DNA of 8,013 nucleotides from the NCBI GenBank assembly GCA_028717525.1, contig JAQUNT010000087.1, positions 1-8,013 on the forward strand, written 5' to 3'. The first letter of the stretch is position 1. Every line of letters begins with the position of its first letter. The position numbers and the translations under genes were made by a program. This stretch comes from Elusimicrobiota bacterium. Its GTDB lineage: Bacteria; Elusimicrobiota; Elusimicrobia; UBA1565; UBA9628. Below are positions 1 to 6,282 of this stretch, piece by piece. Under the pieces are notes generated by a model. The model was not told the DNA's origin and ran no database searches. It was given only the letters and a program-made list of their open reading frames with translations.

Positions 1-83
1 CCAAGAAGGGCATCCGCAACGTGGCCTCGGGCCTGGGCGAGCTCATCGACCAGGTGCGCAGCCGGCATCAGCAGAAAGGCTAG
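1..83 (+). CDS. C-terminal end of an unidentified protein (partial, 5' end outside window)
   Basis: An open frame entering from the left edge (codons from base 3) ends at TAG 81-83. It encodes 26 residues beginning KKGIRNVASGLGELIDQVRS and ending in a polar RHQQKG tail. The visible part looks like an amphipathic helix followed by a charged C-terminus, which is plausible for a real protein end. The other two plus frames give less protein-like sequence. A hairpin begins inside the stop codon (82-100), consistent with a gene end here. The fragment is too short to assign a family or function. Confidence 0.55.
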   Translation, partial: KKGIRNVASGLGELIDQVRSRHQQKG

Positions 84-188
84 CCGGAGAAGGTCCGGCT
101 TAGCGGACCCGCTCCTGACGCAGGATCGCGGTGGGGACGGACCGCCTCCTGCGCGCCCTGGACCGGGTCTGAGCCATCTGGCTCCCGG
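82..188 (+). other. Run of stem-loops between the upstream gene and the next promoter
   Basis: Three clear inverted repeats lie here. Stem 1 pairs 82-88 with 94-100 (seven perfect pairs, GAAGG loop) and starts in the stop codon. Stem 2 pairs 119-125 with 147-153, then 128-132 with 141-145, giving twelve pairs with a small bulge and an eight-base loop. Stem 3 pairs 163-166 with 185-188 and 171-175 with 180-184 (ATCT loop, one-sided bulge GTCT). A short four-pair stem, 102-105 with 110-113, may lie between the first two. None is followed directly by an uninterrupted T-run; the nearest is the broken run at 197-200, after stem 3. They may act as a transcription end or mRNA stabiliser for the upstream gene, or belong to a small RNA. 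The pairing is seen; the function is inferred. Confidence 0.45.
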
Positions 189-204
189 ATAAAGTATTTT
201 CAAC

Positions 205-247
205 TTGACATTATGTAAGGTATCTTTTACATTATGTGTGCTATAAT
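205..247 (+). promoter_or_regulatory. Promoter of the membrane protein/XRE operon
   Basis: This is an AT-rich stretch in otherwise GC-rich DNA. A perfect extended -10, TGCTATAAT (239-247), predicts transcription starting near 254, leaving a leader of about 15 nt with the ribosome binding site inside it. It has no good -35 at normal distance, which extended -10 promoters tolerate. A perfect TTGACA (205-210) is 17 bp upstream of a second, weaker -10, TACATT (228-233, four of six consensus bases), which could be an alternative start. Both versions overlap the tandem ACATTATGT repeats, so a protein bound there should block polymerase. Confidence 0.75.
208..237 (+). promoter_or_regulatory. Tandem operator: two ACATTATGT palindromes 21 bp apart
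   Basis: ACATTATGT occurs at 208-216 and again at 229-237. Each copy is itself a palindrome (ACAT and ATGT arms around a central T), and start-to-start spacing is 21 bp, about two helical turns, so both copies face the same side of the DNA. Copy 1 overlaps the TTGACA hexamer; copy 2 covers TACATT and lies just upstream of the extended -10. Small XRE regulators commonly bind such short palindromes and repress their own operon. The likely ligand is therefore the 66-residue regulator encoded two genes downstream. The repeats are seen directly; the binding partner is inferred. Confidence 0.6.
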
Positions 248-256
248 TTACTTATT

Positions 257-263
257 GAGGAGG
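257..263 (+). promoter_or_regulatory. Ribosome binding site fixing the start of the membrane protein
   Basis: GAGGAGG lies five bases before ATG 269. This excludes the in-frame ATG at 236, which has no such site and lies upstream of the predicted -10 (242-247), so it would not be in the transcript from that promoter. Confidence 0.85.
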
Positions 264-268
264 CATAC

Positions 269-634
269 ATGATCAACAAGAAAATGGCGGACTGGCTGGA
301 GATGGCTTTACGGATTACGGTCGTGGTCACGTTCATCGTTTTCGTGTTGGCCACAATGAACGGCATCCTGCGCTGGCTGACCGCCGGAGTCCTCGCAGCG
401 AGCATAGTCCTCTTCCTAATGAAGCGCGGCCGGCCCGAGACCGACGAACGCGAGGTGTACCTCAACTACGTGGCCAACACCATGGCCTTCATGACCACCT
501 GGGCGACCATCGCGGTGGTGGGCATCTACCAGTACCTGCACTATGGCCATCTGTCCCGCGGAATCATCCTGCTGATCATCACGGCTGGGTTGTCCCAAGG
601 CGTCTACCAGGCCGTGATGCGGCGGCTGGCCTGA
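269..634 (+). CDS. Small four-helix membrane protein, DUF2178-like, paired with an XRE regulator
   Basis: This is a 121-residue protein starting at ATG 269. It shows four hydrophobic segments, at about residues 14-33, 36-52, 76-93 and 98-114. Between helices 2 and 3 is a charged cytoplasmic-type loop (KRGRPETDEREVYLNY), with the DERE motif typical of small membrane proteins in the DUF2178-like group. These are regularly encoded next to a roughly 65-residue Cro/CI-family regulator, as here. There is no catalytic motif and no cleavable signal peptide. The stop (632-634) is two bases from the regulator's ATG, so the two are translated from one message. Base composition is somewhat less GC-rich than the genes to the right. 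The biochemical role is unknown for the family. A role as a membrane-located partner or sensor for the regulator is possible but unproven. The family call rests on motif and context, not on a search. Confidence 0.8.
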   Translation: MINKKMADWLEMALRITVVVTFIVFVLATMNGILRWLTAGVLAASIVLFLMKRGRPETDEREVYLNYVANTMAFMTTWATIAVVGIYQYLHYGHLSRGIILLIITAGLSQGVYQAVMRRLA

Positions 635-636
635 CC

Positions 637-837
637 ATGCCCGACTTCAAGTGCCGACTGAAGGTCTTGCGCGCCGAACGCGACCTGACCCAGGAGGAAC
701 TGGCCCAGGCCGTGGGGGTCACGCGCCAGACCATCATCTCCATAGAGAAGGGCGACTACGTCCCCTCCCTCCTGCTGGGCGTCAAGCTGGCCCGCTATTT
801 CCAGAAGCCGGTGGAGGAGGTCTTCCTTCTGGAATAG
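637..837 (+). CDS. Small XRE (Cro/CI) family transcriptional regulator
   Basis: This 66-residue protein is almost entirely one helix-turn-helix DNA-binding domain. The lead-in helix carries RLKVLRAERDLTQEELA (7-23), the turn is VGV (26-28), and the recognition helix spans about 29-37 (TRQTIISIE), followed by the family hallmark EKGDYVPSL and a closing VEEVF. Full-length members of this group (YozG-like) are 65-70 residues, so it is complete. There is no ligand or dimerisation domain. The start ATG follows the upstream stop by two bases with no strong ribosome binding site, indicating translational coupling to the membrane protein. It probably binds the tandem ACATTATGT sites at 208-237 and represses its own operon; this is inferred from layout. 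Its end lies 15 bp from the end of the convergent ppk, with no terminator visible between them. Confidence 0.9.
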   Translation: MPDFKCRLKVLRAERDLTQEELAQAVGVTRQTIISIEKGDYVPSLLLGVKLARYFQKPVEEVFLLE

Positions 838-852
838 CCGGGGCGGGCCGCG

Positions 853-2910
853 CTAGGACGCCTTGGGCGCGGTGCGCGGCTTGAGCTGCGTCGGGGCGGC
901 CGCGGCCAGGAGCTTGGCCTTCTCGGCCGCGGCCTTGCAGAGTTGCTCCTGCGCCCGGAAGCGCTTCTTGGACTCCGCGGGCACCTTCTCGTAGGAGCCG
1001 TCGGGCTTGAGGCGCCAGGCCTTCTCGTTGTCCCGGAAGTAGAGCTTGAGGAGCTCCACGAGCTCCTTCTTGTTCTCCTTGTCCTCCACCGGGAACATCA
1101 GCTCCACGCGGCGGTCCAGGTTGCGCGGCATCCAGTCCGCGCTGGAGAGGTAGACCTCGTCCTCCCCGCGGTTGCCGAAGTGGAAGACCCGGGCGTGCTC
1201 CAGGAACATGTCCACCACGCTGACCACCTCGATGTTCTCGCTGAGGTCCTTGACCCCGGGCCGCAGGCGGCAGATGCCGCGCACGTTGAGCTTCACCTGC
1301 ACCCCGGCCTTGGAGGCGGCGTAGAGGGCCTCGATGAGCTCGGAGTCCACCAGGGAGTTCATCTTGGCCGTGATGAGGCCCGGCCGGGACTTGGTGGAGG
1401 TCATGGCCTCCCGGGCGATGAGGCGCAGCAGGCGCCGGCGCAGGCCGTAGGGCGCCACCTCGATCCTGGCCCAGTCCGCGGGCTGGGAGTAGCCGGTCAC
1501 CATGTTGAAGAAGGCGGAGACATCGGAAGCGAACTCGTCCTTGGAGGTGAACAGGCCCAGGTCGCAGTAGAGGCGGGCGGTCCGCTCGTTGTAGTTGCCG
1601 GTGCCCAGGTGCACGTAGCGCCGGATCCCGTCCGGCTCGCGGCGCACCACCAGGGCCGCCTTGGCGTGGGTCTTCAGGCCCGCGACCCCGTAGATGACGC
1701 TGGCGCCGGCGGCCTCCAGGCGCTTGGCCCACTCGATGTTGTTCTCCTCGTCGAAGCGGGCCTTGAGCTCCACGAGCACGGTCACGCGCTTGCCCGCTTC
1801 CGCGGCGGCCTCCAGGGAGTTGACGATGGAGGAGTGCCGGCCGGCCCGGTAGAGGGTCTGCTTGATGGCCAGCACGTCCGGGTCGGAGGCGGCCGCGGCC
1901 AGGAAGCGCGCCACGCAGTCGAAGCTCTCGTAGGGGTGGTGGACCAGGACGTCCTTCTCCCGGATGAGCTTGAAGACGTCGTCGCTGCCCTCGAACTCGG
2001 GCGCGGGCAGGGGCTGCCAGGCGGGCCGCTTGAGGTGGGCGAAGCCGGCCTGGAAGGCGAACTGGGACACGCCCTTGAGGTCGAGCCAGCCCTCGAACTC
2101 GTACACCTCGGCGTCGGAGAGGCCCAGGCGCTCGCGCACGAAGGCGCCCATGGAGGCCGGGGCGGCCAGCTCCACGCGCACCACCGGGTTGCTGCGCCGG
2201 GCCTTGAGCGCCTCGGCCATGACCTTGATGAAGTCCTCGTCGCGCTCCTCGTCGATGGGCAGCTCCGCGGCGCGGGTCAGGCGCATGAGGCCGGTGGCGG
2301 CCAGCTCGAAGCCCCGGAACAGCTCGGCCGCGTTGCGGCGCAGGATGTCCTCCAGGAGCATGTAGCGGTAGCCCGTGTCCGAGGGCAAGGACACCAGGCG
2401 CGGCAGGCTGGCGGGGAGCTCCACCAAGGCGTACTTGGGCGGGGTCTTGCGGCCGGGCTCGGCCAAAGCCGCCACCAGATAGAGTCCCAGGTTGGTCAGC
2501 GCCGGGACCTCGCGCTCCGGGGCCAGAGCGATGGGGGTGAGGATGGGCAGGAGCTCCTTGGCGAAGAACTGGTCCACGTAGACGGCCTGCCGCTCGTCCG
2601 GCAGGCCGGGCAGGACGCGCTTGATGTCCGCGGCCTCGAGCTCGGGCACCATGGTCAGCGCGAAGTAGCGCCACTGCCCGGCCACGAGCTCCCGGGCCTT
2701 CTCCCGGGCCGCGGCGCTGGCCGCGGAACCGGGCTCCAGCCGGGCCAGGCGGTTCATGAAGAACTCGTCCATGTTGGAGCTGACGATGCCGATGAACTTG
2801 AGGCGCTCGAGCAGGGGGTTGGCGGAGTCCATGCCCTCGGCCAGGACCCGGGCCTGGAACTCCAGCAGGGAGAGCTCGCGGTCGATGAAGTTGTCGTCGG
2901 CCGAGCTCAC
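853..2910 (-). CDS. ppk1: Polyphosphate kinase 1 (ATP-polyphosphate phosphotransferase)
   Basis: This enzyme reversibly transfers the terminal phosphate of ATP to a growing inorganic polyphosphate chain. The 685 residues match the usual family length of about 690. Visible in order: N-terminal domain (NFIDRELSLLEF at 7-18, FIGIVSSNMDEFF at 39-51), head domain (roughly 110-310), and two phospholipase-D-like catalytic domains. The autophosphorylated histidine is H415 (KTHAK), followed 19 residues later by H434 (HLGTGNYNERTARLY) with Y448; H572 (LEHARVF) is the second active-site histidine. R355 (QTLYR) and R385 (ARFDEE) match E. coli R375 and R405, and the spacing fits E. coli H435/H454/H592. 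The C-terminal 40 residues are a Lys/Ala-rich tail. The start is GTG at 2908-2910, with AGAGG five bases upstream, overlapping the ppx stop by 4 bp (GTGA). It is the last gene of the ROK-ppx-ppk operon. Confidence 0.97.
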   Translation of the reverse strand: MSSADDNFIDRELSLLEFQARVLAEGMDSANPLLERLKFIGIVSSNMDEFFMNRLARLEPGSAASAAAREKARELVAGQWRYFALTMVPELEAADIKRVLPGLPDERQAVYVDQFFAKELLPILTPIALAPEREVPALTNLGLYLVAALAEPGRKTPPKYALVELPASLPRLVSLPSDTGYRYMLLEDILRRNAAELFRGFELAATGLMRLTRAAELPIDEERDEDFIKVMAEALKARRSNPVVRVELAAPASMGAFVRERLGLSDAEVYEFEGWLDLKGVSQFAFQAGFAHLKRPAWQPLPAPEFEGSDDVFKLIREKDVLVHHPYESFDCVARFLAAAASDPDVLAIKQTLYRAGRHSSIVNSLEAAAEAGKRVTVLVELKARFDEENNIEWAKRLEAAGASVIYGVAGLKTHAKAALVVRREPDGIRRYVHLGTGNYNERTARLYCDLGLFTSKDEFASDVSAFFNMVTGYSQPADWARIEVAPYGLRRRLLRLIAREAMTSTKSRPGLITAKMNSLVDSELIEALYAASKAGVQVKLNVRGICRLRPGVKDLSENIEVVSVVDMFLEHARVFHFGNRGEDEVYLSSADWMPRNLDRRVELMFPVEDKENKKELVELLKLYFRDNEKAWRLKPDGSYEKVPAESKKRFRAQEQLCKAAAEKAKLLAAAAPTQLKPRTAPKAS

Positions 2911-4454
2911 GAGGACCTCTGCTTGAGCGCGATGGAGGAGCCGAAGATCTCCGCGAACATGTCGCCCTTGGTCTGCACGGCCTGGCGCTCCAGGGAGACG
3001 TCCCCGGCCTCCGGGCCGACCCAGAGGGTGTAGCTATCCTGCGCCTTGTCCAAGGTGAAGTCCTGGACCTTCTGCTGGTGGGGGTTGTCCAGGGCGTCGG
3101 CCACGCGCAGGATGGCCGCGATCTTGGCCACCACGGTGCGGTCGGCGCGGGGCAGGGACATGTAGGCGGTGTGGGTGGGCTTGGGCAGGGACCGGCGGTG
3201 GTAGCGCACCACGTTGGAGACGATGTCCTTGTCCGACTTGCGCAGGCCGAACACCTCGGAGGCGTTGACCAGGTAGGCGGAGTGCTTGTGGTGGCTGGTC
3301 GGGGAGATGTAGAGGCCGATGTCGTGGAGGATGGCCGAGGCCTCCAGGAGCATGCGCTCCCGGGCCCCCAGGCCGTGCTCGCCCTTGAGCAGGTCGAAGA
3401 GCTTCAGCGCCAGGGCGGCCACGTTGCCGGCGTGGGGCTCGTCGTAGCGGTACTTGCGGCCCAGGCTGCGCGCGGAGCTGGTGACCTGGCGCGAGACGTC
3501 GGAGCGCTTGCCCCCGGAGGCCAGCTGGGACATCTCCAGCAGCAGCCCGTCGCGGATGCTGAGCAGGGGCACGATCACGGTCTCGACCTTGGTCTCGGCC
3601 AGGAAGCAGGTGGTGATGAGGAGCGCGGGGGAGAGGGTCTCCGCGTCCGCGAACGGGATGGCGTACTTGGCCGCCAGCTCCTCGGGCGGGATCTTGGCCA
3701 GGGGCTTGGCGAAGTCCAGGAAGTCCTTGACCGCGAGCTGGCTGTAGCCCTGGTCCGCGCCCCCCTCCTTGCCGCCGGAGATCTGCCGGGCGGCCAGGCG
3801 CATGTCCGAGCCCAGCGCGATGAAGGTGTCCACCTGGGCCAGGTCGTACTCGCGCCGGGCGTCGTCGGCCATGGTGTGCACGGCGCGGCGCACCGCGCGC
3901 TGGATCACCCCGGGCTCGCTGCGGCCCAGAACCAGGCGCTCGGGCAGGCGGATGGAGCCGATGGGCAAAGTCCGGGTCAGCTCCACCTTGCCCTTGGTGA
4001 GCACGATGATCTCGGTGGCGCCGCCGCCCGCCTCCATGATGAGGCAGTTCTTCTTCTGGGTCTGGAGCTTCTCCTCCAGGGCGCTCTCCACGGCCAGGAG
4101 GACCAGGCGGTTCTCCTCCGTGCCCTCCACCACCTCCACGTCGATGCCCGCCAGCAGGAAGGCCTTGTCCACGAAATTGTCGCGGTTGGCCGCCTCGCGC
4201 ACGGCCGACGTGGCGATGGCGTGCATCTTCTTGACCCCGTAGGTGTCGGCCGTGGCCTTGAAGTTGCGCAGGATCTCCACGGTCTCGCGCATCACCGCGG
4301 AGGATATGCGGCCGGTGGTGAACACGTCGCGGCCCAGGCGCACGGGCTGGGAGAGGCTCTCCAGCCTGCGGATGGCGGCCTGGGGGCCGAACTCGGCCAC
4401 CACCATGCGCACCGCGCCGGAGCCGATGTCGATGACCGCCGCGGTCTCAGGCAT
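2907..4454 (-). CDS. ppx: Exopolyphosphatase, Ppx/GppA family, with complete HD domain
   Basis: Predicted to release phosphate from polyphosphate ends, and possibly to act on pppGpp as the GppA branch does. The 515 residues match the long form of the family. The ASKHA-fold phosphatase spans about 1-305: phosphate loop DIGSGAVRM (9-17, where DLGSNS is usual), TSAVREAANRDNF (82-94), catalytic-type glutamate E114 in GTEENRL, second loop EAGGGATE (141-148, with Glu in place of the usual Asp), and LPIGSIRL (163-170). The C-terminal HD-type domain spans about 320-460 and keeps H341, H377-D378 (LHDIG), H388/H391, H419 and D453 (LRVADALD). The last 50 residues form the small closing domain. ATG 4452-4454 has AGGAG eight bases upstream; the start overlaps the ROK stop by 8 bp and the end overlaps ppk by 4 bp, so it is co-translated with both. 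The Ppx versus GppA choice is not settled by sequence, but the ppk neighbour favours Ppx. Confidence 0.93.
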   Translation of the reverse strand: MPETAAVIDIGSGAVRMVVAEFGPQAAIRRLESLSQPVRLGRDVFTTGRISSAVMRETVEILRNFKATADTYGVKKMHAIATSAVREAANRDNFVDKAFLLAGIDVEVVEGTEENRLVLLAVESALEEKLQTQKKNCLIMEAGGGATEIIVLTKGKVELTRTLPIGSIRLPERLVLGRSEPGVIQRAVRRAVHTMADDARREYDLAQVDTFIALGSDMRLAARQISGGKEGGADQGYSQLAVKDFLDFAKPLAKIPPEELAAKYAIPFADAETLSPALLITTCFLAETKVETVIVPLLSIRDGLLLEMSQLASGGKRSDVSRQVTSSARSLGRKYRYDEPHAGNVAALALKLFDLLKGEHGLGARERMLLEASAILHDIGLYISPTSHHKHSAYLVNASEVFGLRKSDKDIVSNVVRYHRRSLPKPTHTAYMSLPRADRTVVAKIAAILRVADALDNPHQQKVQDFTLDKAQDSYTLWVGPEAGDVSLERQAVQTKGDMFAEIFGSSIALKQRSS

Positions 4455-5424
4455 CGAACTTGCTCCTGGCCCACTGGGCCGCGCCCATGACGATGGCGAG
4501 GTCTCCGAGCTTGGCCGGGACCACGGTGACGTGGGCGGAGATGTCGGGCATGGCGTGGCGGCGCATGGACTCTTCGGCCGCGGGCACGATGAGGTCGCCC
4601 ATGGCCTCCACCAGGCCGCCGCCCAGCACGACGCACTCGGGGTCGAGGGTGTTGACGATGTTGGCCATGGCCAGGCCGACCAGGACGGCCTTGCGCCGCA
4701 CCAGGTCCTTGAGCTGCTTGTCGCCGGCCTCCACCGCGCGGGCCAGGGCCCCGCTCTTGAGCTTGCGCACGTCGGCCCCGGCGTCGTTCATGAGGCGCGG
4801 GGCGCCGCCGCGCGCGGCCAGGGCCGCGGCCTCCCCGGCCAGGGCCAGCCGGCCGGCCAGGGCCTCGAGGCAGCCGCGGTTGCCGCAGCCGCAGGCCGGG
4901 CCCAGGGGGTCTACGAAGATGTGGCCGAGCTCGCCGGCCGCGCCGGAGGAGCCGCGATAGAGCCTGCCGTCCAGGATGAGGGCCCCGCCGATGCCCGTGC
5001 CCAGGAAGAAGCCGGCCACGTGCTCGCAGCCCGCGGCCGCGCCGAACTGCTGTTCGCCATAGAGGCCCATGTTGGCGTCGTTCTCCACCGCGGCCGGGAC
5101 CTTGAAGAGCTTCTGCAGCTTGCGCGCCAGGGGGTAGTCCTTGATGAAGGGGATGTTGGCCGAGGAGACGATGCGGTCGCTGCGGTAGTCGAGCACGCCG
5201 GGGCAGCCGGCGCCAACGGCGGCCAGGCGCGAGGGTTTGACCCCGGCCTCCTCCAGGGCCTTGGCCACGGTGGCGGCGATGGTGGCGAAGAACTCCCGCT
5301 CGCCGCCGGAGGGGTCGGTCTTGGCCTTGACCGCGGCCAGGACCTTCTTTCCCTGGAGCACGCCCGCCAGCATCTTGGTGGCGCCCAGGTCGATTCCCAC
5401 GACGACGTAGTCTTTCTTGGCCAT
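4447..5424 (-). CDS. ROK-family sugar kinase, probable glucokinase
   Basis: ROK kinases phosphorylate hexoses or amino sugars in the cytoplasm. The 325 residues match the usual length of about 300-330. Seen in order: ATP/phosphate loop GIDLGATK (10-17), sugar-binding SSANIP (87-92), catalytic base D116 in ENDANMG, second phosphate loop GTGIGG (142-147), sugar contact E165-L-G-H168, zinc motif C178-G-C180-G-N-R-G-C185-L-E187, and adenosine-site VVLGGG (265-270). There is no N-terminal helix-turn-helix, so it is an enzyme rather than a ROK repressor. The ExGH motif favours glucokinase, but fructokinase or N-acetylhexosamine kinase cannot be excluded. It is first in the ROK-ppx-ppk operon, overlapping ppx by 8 bp. 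Known polyphosphate glucokinases are also ROK proteins but lack this zinc motif, so ATP is the more likely donor. ATG 5422-5424 has only a short AGGG before it. Confidence 0.9.
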   Translation of the reverse strand: MAKKDYVVVGIDLGATKMLAGVLQGKKVLAAVKAKTDPSGGEREFFATIAATVAKALEEAGVKPSRLAAVGAGCPGVLDYRSDRIVSSANIPFIKDYPLARKLQKLFKVPAAVENDANMGLYGEQQFGAAAGCEHVAGFFLGTGIGGALILDGRLYRGSSGAAGELGHIFVDPLGPACGCGNRGCLEALAGRLALAGEAAALAARGGAPRLMNDAGADVRKLKSGALARAVEAGDKQLKDLVRRKAVLVGLAMANIVNTLDPECVVLGGGLVEAMGDLIVPAAEESMRRHAMPDISAHVTVVPAKLGDLAIVMGAAQWARSKFDA

Positions 5425-5505
5425 TGGAGCCCTATGATACCAATTTAGGGCCCGCGCCTGCGGCGAGCCGATTTAATATACTCTGTCGACGAGCCTCCTG
5501 GCGCC
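5425..5505. promoter_or_regulatory. Divergent intergenic region between the polyphosphate operon and the DUF2877 gene
   Basis: These 81 bases must hold the starts of two opposing transcripts. On the plus strand TATACT (5477-5482, five of six -10 bases) would start transcription near 5489, about 17 nt before the DUF2877 ATG, but no -35 is recognisable 16-18 bp upstream. On the minus strand TAAATT (5447-5442) or TATCAT (5439-5434) could be -10 elements; the second would give an almost leaderless ROK message. No operator repeat or riboswitch was seen. The two AT-rich patches in a GC-rich background support promoter function, but exact elements are uncertain. Confidence 0.4.
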
Positions 5506-6282
5506 ATGACCAAGGTCCTCAGCTTCGGCGACCGCATCCGGCCGGGCGATTACACCCTGCATTCCCGCTTCAGCCGGGCCGTGAACTTCATGCGCCAGGG
5601 CCGGCTGGCCAGCGTGGTGGCCCCGGCCGTGGGCGGCGGGCCCATCAACATCGTGATGGCGGGCTGCGACCTTTCCAGCTTGAGCCGGCTCGAGGTCGCA
5701 GACGGCTCCTTCTCCCTGGACGGGGAGAGCTTCCCCAAGTCCCCGCTCTTCGACTCGCGGCCGCCAAAGCCCCGAGGCCTGGACCTGCGGCAGCTGCGCG
5801 AGCTGCTGCTGCGCAAGGCCCATCCGAAGAGCCTGGCCTTCTTGCTGGACTCCCGCCGCTGCCGGAACTTGGCTTCCGGATTCGAGTCCGCTTTGGTCCG
5901 CCGTCTCCAAGAGGCCGCGCGGAGCCTGCGCCGCGGAGACCTGGAAGCCGGCGCGAAGGCGGCGCGCGGGGCCGGCCTGGGACTGACCCCGAGCGGGGAC
6001 GACCTGCTCTGCGGCTATCTTTGGGGCCTGCACCTGCGCGGCGCGGGCTCCGCCCAAGACGTGGAGCGGGTCTACGCCCAAGCCCAGGGCCAGAACCCGC
6101 TCTCCTCCGCTTTCCTCGACTGCGCCCGCGAGGGGCGCTTCTTCGCGCCGCTCAAGGAGCTTATGGCCGAGCCGTCCGAGGCTCGCCTGGACGCGGTCTT
6201 GGCCTCGGGCGAGACCTCGGGAGCGGACACCTGCGTGGGACTCATCCTAGCCTTAGATAAGGAGGAACCGTTATGGTCGTGA
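5506..6282 (+). CDS. allH: DUF2877 protein, AllH/YlbF-like subunit of oxamate carbamoyltransferase
   Basis: This 258-residue protein carries the DUF2877 signature GLGLTPSGDDLLCGYLWG (residues about 157-174) and a second conserved block, GETSGADTCVGLI, near the C-terminus. The N-terminal half (IRPGDYTLHSRFSRAVNF and a GGGPINIVM stretch) also fits. There is no signal peptide or membrane segment. In E. coli the family member AllH (YlbF) works with AllF (FdrA) and AllG (YlbE) as oxamate carbamoyltransferase, which converts oxalurate and phosphate to oxamate and carbamoyl phosphate in anaerobic allantoin breakdown. Its end overlaps the fdrA-type gene by 10 bp, and the next gene's ribosome binding site lies within its last codons. 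ATG 5506 has no good ribosome binding site (CGAG only), yet no upstream in-frame start exists before a run of AT-rich promoter-like bases. The family call is firm; the reaction is inferred from E. coli. Confidence 0.85.
   Translation: MTKVLSFGDRIRPGDYTLHSRFSRAVNFMRQGRLASVVAPAVGGGPINIVMAGCDLSSLSRLEVADGSFSLDGESFPKSPLFDSRPPKPRGLDLRQLRELLLRKAHPKSLAFLLDSRRCRNLASGFESALVRRLQEAARSLRRGDLEAGAKAARGAGLGLTPSGDDLLCGYLWGLHLRGAGSAQDVERVYAQAQGQNPLSSAFLDCAREGRFFAPLKELMAEPSEARLDAVLASGETSGADTCVGLILALDKEEPLWS
6259..6265 (+). promoter_or_regulatory. Strong ribosome binding site for the FdrA-family gene
   Basis: AAGGAGG is a near-perfect anti-16S match seven bases before ATG 6273. It lies inside the last codons of the DUF2877 gene, so the FdrA protein can be initiated independently and is probably made in larger amount than the weakly initiated upstream protein. 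Confidence 0.85.

Noticed and set aside
205..247. TTGACA (205) and TATAAT (242) read as one classical promoter
   Set aside because: The spacer is 31 bp, far beyond the usual 16-18. TATAAT is better read as an extended -10, and TTGACA as part of a second promoter with TACATT.
236..268. Upstream in-frame ATG at 236 as start of the membrane protein
   Set aside because: It lies upstream of the extended -10 and has no ribosome binding site; ATG 269 has GAGGAGG at the right distance.
943..4490. Very long plus-strand open frames opposite ppk and ppx (696 and 470 codons)
   Set aside because: They are shadows of GC-rich codons in the true minus-strand genes. Their translations are rich in His, Gly, Leu and Val repeats and carry no domain motif, while the minus-strand frames give textbook Ppk1 and Ppx.
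5494..5499. AGGAGG on the minus strand as a ribosome binding site
   Set aside because: No start codon of a credible minus-strand gene follows at suitable distance; the ROK gene starts about 70 bases further on.
5424..6260. Plus-strand open frame of 278 codons overlapping the DUF2877 gene
   Set aside because: The translation is Pro/Arg/Gly-rich with no motif; the other frame holds the clear DUF2877 signature.
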